From Acholoe squamosa (Eukaryota > Annelida > Polychaeta > Phyllodocida > Polynoidae), in assembly GCA_949317995.1 (NCBI GenBank), contig OX439037.1, forward strand, positions 54,656,080 to 54,720,079: a stretch of 64,000 nt of DNA. The letters are read 5' to 3'. Positions 56,840-64,000 of the stretch are shown here, in pieces. The notes beneath the pieces were generated by a model. The model did no database searches. It had not been told where the DNA came from and saw only the letters and a list, made by a program, of their open reading frames with translations. The first letter of the stretch is position 1. Each line of letters starts with the position of its first letter. The translations under genes and the position numbers were made by a program.

Positions 56840-56859
56840 GGGCATGCCCGGGCAAGTTT
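56840..56859 (+). promoter_or_regulatory. p53-family response element, two abutting half-sites
   Basis: GGGCATGCCC followed at once by GGGCAAGTTT. Both decamers fit RRRCWWGYYY with no mismatch and no spacer, the strongest class of p53/p63/p73 site. It is 26 bp downstream of the RFX X-box. Confidence 0.5.
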
Positions 56860-57059
56860 CCGCGACGACAAACCCAAAATTTGATTCCTATGCCAATCCC
56901 ACCGGTGAGCCGTGCCCGATCATCTCCGCCTGGCCCTCATATCAGGATTTGGGCGTCGCTGGAGCGGAGGGATAATGGCCATCTTTTGGGGCAATGCGGA
57001 GGTAGACACCTCTGGCGGCCAGGAGGGAGCTCCAGGTCGCACCACGTCTAACAAGCTTT

Positions 57060-59218
57060 TCTGGGTGGGCAACATAATAACAGGCATGGTAGAGAGGGAG
57101 AGGGGTTGGGAGAGGGCCCATAGGAAAGGATGGTTGAGCAGTGTGTATGTGCAAGGCAGTACAGACTTCTTTTATAGCAATGCAGATATGTATACAATCA
57201 TAGTCTTGCAGTAGTTAAAGAATGGGAATACTTTCGATGCATTATAATGTGAAATGTAGACATTGAAAGAATGCATTTTTTTTTTTAGAAAATGCAGGAT
57301 AAAGATAGTATTTCATAACAATTGATACAAGCTGTTTCTCCACGAGTTAGTATGTGGTCAGTTCAGTTAAAGTTAGTATATCCAAAAATGATTTTCCGAA
57401 TACTATTTAAATTTGTTCCACACAATGTTACTACATCACCCAGAATAGATCGGAGATAATCACTAGCCATCTATATACACAATGCATATCATGGTACTCA
57501 TCTAGAGCCCTGCTGTAGTGCTTTTCTTATTGGTGCAACTTAATTCATGCCCGCCAAAAGGTGCACCTAGGCCCAAAATCTTATGATTTAACCCCAAAAC
57601 AAGCAAAATTAGAGGGAATAAAAGAGAATAAAGTGTGTAGTACATTTAATAGGGTCAGTAGGAACATCTGGACTCATTTCAAGGAAGATTGATTTTTGAG
57701 CTCCTATCATCAGATATACCAACTTTAAGCTCCAGTGCTTCCTTGTACCCTTTTTTATGTTATCAAAAGAAACATGACCATGAATTGAATTTTGTGCATC
57801 ATGTCATGGAGGAAAAAAGCAAGGACGGTGACTTGAAGCAAATAAGTGTTTGATTTTGGCCTGTTTTAGCAGACGATGTTGCGTCACCCAATCCCGTCTT
57901 CACTCACGAAGTCCTGCGTCGCTTAAAATTTTTGTCTACAGCAACACTCTACGATAGATATTACTTAGATAAGAAATTCAAAAAGTGGATTAGGTTTGGT
58001 ACATTTAGGGATATCGTGTGATTTGTTTTTATTTGTAAGTTTCTGTGGTTCTCTGTATACATCATTTGAATGTTTTCCAAAAAAAAAAAGAAAAAAAAAG
58101 TCAACAGCACACAAATGCTCAATAGTTGTCTCAATCCTGTTCAATTCTAGGCCTTCAAAATATAAAAAAACTATGAAGATTTAGATTAAAAATCGAGTTA
58201 ACTTTGAAAAAAAGTAATACTTTCATCTAGCCTCTTTTGGTTTATCTGTTCCTGGCAAGTACTCAAGCTTATTTAAATGGGATGTGGACCTGCAACGAAG
58301 CAACCCTTTTTTATATATAGGGTAATCAGCGAAAATTAAAGTCCGCATCAATAAAAGGAATTTCATATAAGGCCAGACGGTTAGCAACCCTAATATCTAT
58401 CGTTCATGACCAGAAATTGATGAGGTATGATAGGATGAGGAGCTATTAAGTACGAGTTAAAGGTGGTGGTGATGGTATGCAGGTTAAGGTTACCAGACCA
58501 TGCAGGTGTCTGCTCCACAAACATGAATAAGGCACTTTATAGAGTGTGTCTTGTGTGTAACACAGCCTGACTTCACTCTGGCTTTGGCCTGACGTGGGGC
58601 CTGACAGGGTCGGCTACTGCCCCTCCGGCCCGCTATGACATCTATTTGCCAGCCTAATTGACGCAGGTCGGCCCAGGGCGCGGCAAGACACGCGGCCGGC
58701 ACGGAGCCCCTGTGGGTCCTGACCCCAGACTCGACCTCTAAACAGAGTTAGCGCTGCAGGTTTGGTCCAAGACATGATACTCACCTCTGCCGTCTACCCA
58801 CCTCTCATCTTCCATCAGTTTATTACCCATCCTGTCATGTTTCAATGTGAAGGATATAATATATGCATACGGGTTTCTGCATTATGACAACAACACAGCA
58901 CGACTTACTGGTTGTTAACAATGCGTGTTCATTCATGTCGTGCCATCTGATGTACACAACATACAAGGATACTTTTGGTATCGTTACGTCATTCCTGTAT
59001 ATTTGTAGGTGTAGTGTCCATCTATAATTTATGTACACATGACGTGCTACATTTTTCTTATATAAGTTTATTCCTATAAATTGTTATTCTAAACTGTGTT
59101 ATTGCTATTCACGGCTCTCCAGTGCAGTTTTAGGTTATGCTGTAATGTCAGTATACCAATTACCTGCATAGCAGGTCTATTTTGAAGGACTACATGCAAT
59201 GCCCCACTGTATTATGTA
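57060..59218 (+). other. Intron 17, middle part
   Basis: AT-rich, with poly-A runs. A frame at 57870-58018 is open but matches nothing known to me. No repeat or gene is assigned. Confidence 0.35.
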
Positions 59219-59610
59219 CTACTTACCTGAGTCTCAAGTTCATTTCCATGCACTAATTACCTGAGTCTAAAGTTCATTTCCATGCACTACTTACCTGAGT
59301 CTAAAGTTCATTTCCATGCACTAATTACCTGAGTCTAAAGTTCATTTCCATGCACTACTTACCTGAGTCTAAAGTTCATTTCCATGCACTACTTACCTGA
59401 GTCTCAAGTTCATTTCCATGCACTACTTACCTGAGTCTAAAGTTTATTTCCATGCACTACTTACCTGAGTCTAAAGTTCATTTCCATGCACTACTTACCT
59501 GAGTCTCAAGTTCATTTCCATGCACTACTTACCTGAGTCTAAAGTTCATTTCCATGCACTACTTACCTGAGTCTAAAGTTCATTTCCATGCACTACTTAC
59601 CTGAGTCTAT
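59219..59610. repeat. 34-bp minisatellite with antisense splice-donor motif
   Basis: About 11.5 copies of ttacctgagtctaaagttca then tttccatgcactac. Diverged copies continue at 59740-59800 and 60190-60330. On the minus strand each unit reads CTCAGGTAAGTAG, a perfect 5' splice-site consensus. Confidence 0.92.
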
Positions 59611-59844
59611 CCATCAGTGCGGAGCAGCTAAAAATGTATATAAACTATATAAATTCTTCTAGATTCCACTAATAGTCTATTGTGAAACCTGTAAAAGTGT
59701 GGGGGTGCATCCCTTACATCCCCATGGCTCTGCTGCCACTGCCATGCAATACTTATCTGAGGCTTCAGTCCGTTTCCATGTACTACTTACCTGAGTGAAT
59801 GGTTCATTCACATAATGCTATTCACCTAATTCTTGGGTTTGACC

Positions 59845-60017
59845 GCGGGCTTCCCTAGCCCACTTAAAAGGGTCTATTTTGCCTCTTTTCTATCCCCTCA
59901 GGATGTGTGCGGTGCACATAAGCGTGGGCACTGACACATTCCTCTGTGAAATGGTAATGTAGTTCTCGCCATGAATATGACCTTAGCTGTCGAAATGGCG
60001 TTGAACATCTATTACTC
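59845..60017 (+). mobile_element. SINE-like repeat, copy 2
   Basis: Same body as 4022-4206, from gcgggcttccctagcccact to gaaatggcgttgaacatc, followed by a short attactcattcac tail. It is inserted among the 34-bp minisatellite remnants. Confidence 0.6.
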
Positions 60018-60339
60018 ATTCACTTGGGTTTGACCTCTGTAGTGCCCTGCATATGACGCGTCCCTGCATATAAGACACACCCATAATTTGTGAATTTGTC
60101 CCTCAAAATAGTTTCGTAATTTTTGTTTTACTCAATGAAATTTCAAAATTTTAAAGCGGTTCGTATCTTCAGCGACCTCGGAACCCTTGAACCCCAAGGT
60201 TCATTTCCATGCCCTATTTATCTGTGTCTTCAGTCCATTTACATATACTACTTACCTGAGTCTAACCTCCATTTCCATGCCCTACTTACCTGAGTCTTTA
60301 GTCCGTTTCCATGTACTACTTACTGAGTCTAAGGTTTAA

Positions 60340-62355
60340 TGAACTACATCTGTGTACATGTATAAATTTACCTGTGTCGTATGATCATTCCCACATACTC
60401 GAGCGTTTGTTGCACTGTTTGCAGTATGTGTTGTATGAAGTGTAATTATAGTTGGTTGAAATACACTCCTTTTCCGAATTCTAGATCTATATTATGTTAG
60501 GGAAATGGTAGTAGGGATGTTAGTGTTGAAAGATGATTCTCCAGCTCTGGGCATGTACATGTATTCCCCAGACCACATACTCTAGGACGTATAGGAGATA
60601 CTCTGCACATGGTATGGCGGTGGGATTGGGGGTTGGGTTGCAGGGGTGGGATTGTGTGGAAGTGGGCGCGGCAGGCAGATTTGGTTAACCCCACAGGGAT
60701 TTCCCCATTAATCACACACAGAATGACAAGACGAAGGAGCTCTGTAACTGTGGGACCGTCCCCGCACCCTGCTGCCTTTCTTGTCTGAGTTTAGCCGTGT
60801 CCCCGGCGGCAGCGACCCCTGGCCGACCCCATGTACGCCCCCTTCCCTTCCACCACAAGTGGCCGGGTTATGTGCCCTCAGAGGCACCACGCTAACTGTT
60901 CTCTGTGCCGCCTGCCGTCTGGCGGACTTGACGGACCAGTTTACAAATTTGTGTGCAAATTGAGTTGGCGGCCCGATGGAGGTTTGGTAGTATTTGTAGG
61001 ACAGGAGAGTTTTTGGGCCGGGATGGTGTGGGCGAGGTATAAGAATCGGGGTTACTGGTCCAGTGCTGCTTGTCCAGTACAAGAGGCATGTTTGTACAGC
61101 CACCTAACGATTCACCAGATGTAGAGCATACTATAACATGTAGAAATGTGCGATACAAGCGACATAACAGTTTGATGGGAGAAACATTCCATTGTACTTA
61201 TTCATGAGTATAATGTGAATACAAGCATGATATTGATCTGTTATAAATTGTGCTTTGATTCAACATACAGCATATATATATATTATATATATATATGATA
61301 TAAACTTGCAACCTATTTATCTCAAAATACTGACTGTCAAGTATATTAAAGTCATTCCGAACCTCGCGTAAATTTGCAACATAAAAGACAGGGACGTGCA
61401 CACAGTTAAGGTAGTTTTGTATGCATTGAATATCACCCAACCCTATTAGAGATGAAACTCAATAACGTCCCAAGACGAGTTTCTGTCTGATTCGCAGCGC
61501 AGAGACAATTAGAACTTACAGTGGTGTGGCCGTCTCTCAGCATCAGGCACTTTCCAGCCCTACATTGTCTTCTGCTGTTAGCACTAACACTGATACATGC
61601 ATAGAGCCCCGCTCCCATTTCCATACATATGGCAATTTTAGTCCTCAGGCGCAGCCACCAAGAAATGAAATCCTGTCCGTGACACCCACCACTTGAAAAA
61701 CACTGTGAGCAGACAGAATTGATTCTAGAAGAAAAAAGGGATGGCATTGAAAGCAAAATCTCCACCGAGACCCCCGTCCCCACTACAACACACGCCAATA
61801 CGTGGGCTGTCCCATCCCACCCCATCCTACAAACACTCTCTCTAAACTTGAAGGTGATACTTAGTGAAACTTTAACACTCCCTTTTTTCCACAAAATGAG
61901 CTACTCTGCAACTGCTCGTTATTTGTGGTTGGGAATGTGACTGCAGCGTCAGCATCCAGATAAGTTCACAACAGCACCTAGAGCTGCTCTCATCCAACTC
62001 CTCACTTTGTCAACTTTCCCACCAAGTTATCTCCCCTGTCTGAGCTCTTCACCACCTCCTCCGAGGCCTACCACTCCTCCTGTAGGTCATCACCCACAGT
62101 GGCGGCTAGATAGCTGGCGTTGTCCATCAGGAAGGGCGCAAGCTCCATAACCCTTCAAGGGCCGCAATGTGCTTTAATGGACCATGAAAAAATCTAGTCC
62201 TCATGGCGTATTGACACCACCCTACCGAATTGCTCAGTATTTCCAGTGCTATATTCATGAACCATACCCACCGGCCATGGCTGATGAACTCATGATGAAT
62301 CATGATGCACTGGTCAATGCAGCAGTGGCCAATTACACTCATTTGCTGTATTGCT
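60340..62355 (+). other. Intron 17, distal part
   Basis: It contains an AT microsatellite at 61266-61300, a GC-rich stretch at about 60760-60920, and TTAA-family fragments at 62148-62340. Open frames on both strands lack family motifs and were not called. Confidence 0.4.
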
Positions 62356-62362
62356 GCATCAT

Positions 62363-62506
62363 CAGGGGCGTAGGGAAAGGGGGGGGGGGGCCCCAATAAT
62401 GAGGAGGTTCCCTATATAAGCCTATATATAAAAAAATAGCAGCCCCCCCAACCGAGACCCCTGTGCCCCCCCCCCCCCCAATAAAAATGTGCTTCCTACG
62501 CCCCTG
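62363..62506. mobile_element. hAT-like MITE with 5-bp target duplication, copy 2
   Basis: 144 bp with ends CAGGGGCGTAGG and their inverse, flanked by ATCAT on both sides (62358-62362 and 62507-62511). The interior is poly-G then poly-C, so the element can fold. It is related in its ends and 5-bp duplication to 14208-14368. Confidence 0.7.
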
Positions 62507-63470
62507 ATCATGGCACCAAATGAACACGTTGCGGCACTGTGACACTTAGAGTGTATTAAACACTCCAGCCAACCTACCAAGAGGACAGTGTTGCGCCAGG
62601 GGAGCGGGCCAGTGGTGACTAGATGCCTTTAGGATCTCCTCCAGAGTGGAGAGGCAGAGGAACCTTTCATCAGGTTGGGAGGGGGTTTGACCAGAGTGCC
62701 GCAAAGTGGTTTCGTTTTAGGTCTTAATGTCAGAGGGTAGGGTAGTACTAGGGCCATTAGTGGTATGTGTGTCCACTTACACCCCCCCCCCCCACCCCTT
62801 CTACGCGTCCTCCAGCTTCCTCCAGGCCCACGACCTTTAGCTGCTCATCACTACCTGTGTGAGAGGTAGAAGGACACTGGCATCATATAGCCTACACCGG
62901 GTAGGAACCTTTGAACGGGAAGGGGAATGATGAATGTAGGATATATGTTATCGAGACGATGGTGAGTCAGAGCAGGAGTGTACAGTTACCGGGTGATAGG
63001 ATGATGGTGAGGCATATCGTTCCTGAATTTCAAGGATTTTTTCTGGTTTGTGCACAAGCCTGTCATCACTCATATAAGCCTCTACGGCAATTCTCTTTTT
63101 ATCTAGGTGACAGTGCACAATAATGATGGTGGGAATGTGTGGGGTGCCATTGAGAACACTTCATCTACTTCTGGATTCTGAAAAGTACCACCACTCGTGC
63201 CTTTGGGTTTTCAGCGGTATAGAACATTTAGCATATGTTTAGAAATTTCAATAACTTTCCGAGGACACATTGATAATTATTATTAGAACTTCCAGCAGTA
63301 GAATAATACATGGTAGGTGTATTGGCGATGTGGGGAGTGTGGGGACTGACAGGTTTACCTTACATGACACTCTAACACAGGTAACACAGTACTTGAGGTT
63401 TGGTCCTGAGCAATTGACCCATTAAAACCTTCATGGACTGTGCATGGCGTTCATGCATCAAGTCCCCTTA

Positions 63471-63788
63471 GGGAGTGGTCATTTATTATCAACAGGGGGG
63501 GGTGGTGGGTTTGAGGGGGGGGGCGTAAAAAATTCTGACCCCTCTCGAGGGGGGGGCTAAAAAAATGTTGACCCCTCTTGAGGGGGGGGCTAAAAAAATT
63601 TACCCTCTTTTTAGCAAAAAAGCCCGCGCGCTACTATAGATCAAAGAGGGGGCGCGAAAACTCTCCGCGCCTCCGGCACGGGGGGGCGCAAAATTTTTTT
63701 ACTGCCGTTGAGGGGGGGCGTAAAAAATTTTCGCGCATCCGCATGAAAACCCACCACCCCCCCCTGTTGATAAATAATGACCACTCCC
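63471..63788. mobile_element. Harbinger-like MITE, copy 2
   Basis: 318 bp, nearly the same as 39836-40147, with ends GGGAGTGGTCATTTATTATC and their inverse. TTA is duplicated on both sides (63468-63470 and 63789-63791). It has inserted into a TTAA-family MITE fragment, since atgcatcaag-type words lie on both sides. Confidence 0.8.
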
Positions 63789-64000
63789 TTATCAGGGTGA
63801 TGCGTGGATGCATCAACTCTTCATCGCTGCACTCATTTATTATGCCATTCCTATTGGGATGATATAGCCCCCTGGGGTCAACCTAACGACGAGTTACGCT
63901 CCAGCTCTGCATTCATGATATCATTACACCAAGGGAACACAAGCGTTGAGGCGGTATTCCGTCCTCAATTGGCTAGCACCTTTCACACCTTACCCCTAAC

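Noticed and set aside
60708..61124. GC-rich open frames on both strands
   Set aside because: No conserved motif, competing frames of similar length on both strands, and no splice-site support.
54004..64000. Downstream RhoGAP exons
   Set aside because: I searched for acidic QEDLF-like and SNHSVAEAL-like coding segments next to splice acceptors in all three + frames and found none. They presumably lie beyond the window.

Overview
This is animal nuclear DNA. Almost the whole window is the interior of one split gene on the + strand. I found no bacterial operon, rRNA, tRNA or CRISPR array. The gene encodes a type II inositol polyphosphate 5-phosphatase of the OCRL/INPP5B family. Seventeen coding exons can be placed between 8 and 54003. 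They join in phase into 617 codons with no stop. They cover a linker, the complete 5-phosphatase catalytic domain, the ASH domain and the first part of the RhoGAP-like domain. The 5' end (probably a PH domain) and most of the RhoGAP-like domain lie outside the window. The long introns, the repeat families (DIRS, Harbinger-like, piggyBac-like, hAT-like and mariner-like) and the frequent taggccta motif suggest a marine invertebrate, perhaps an echinoderm, hemichordate or other invertebrate deuterostome. That placement is a guess.

Layout. From 1 to 16259, fourteen exons alternate with introns that hold minisatellites, short TIR elements and a 1.4 kb foldback-like element. From 16260 to 32620, one 16 kb intron carries a ~6.8 kb element with long inverted repeats that encloses a decayed LINE. 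The same intron then carries a ~5.2 kb DIRS retrotransposon with the classical inverted-terminal-repeat plus internal-complementary-region layout. Exon 15 (32621-32745) is followed by a 17 kb intron whose splice signals match the minor (U12) spliceosome. That intron contains two candidate conserved non-coding blocks, Harbinger-like MITEs, a ~4.9 kb imperfect palindrome with G-rich minisatellite arms, and a tandem pair of ~1 kb units that each carry an ETS/NRF1/YY1-type promoter and a broken first exon. Exons 16 and 17 follow. From 54004 to 64000 is intron, with an RFX X-box next to a consensus p53-family site, a 34-bp minisatellite, a SINE-like copy and more MITEs.

The host enzyme is expected to dephosphorylate PtdIns(4,5)P2 on endosomal, Golgi and ciliary membranes. 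Nothing else in the window looks like an intact protein-coding gene. The other coding-like stretches are retrotransposon remnants, or long open frames produced by tandem repeats whose unit length is a multiple of three.
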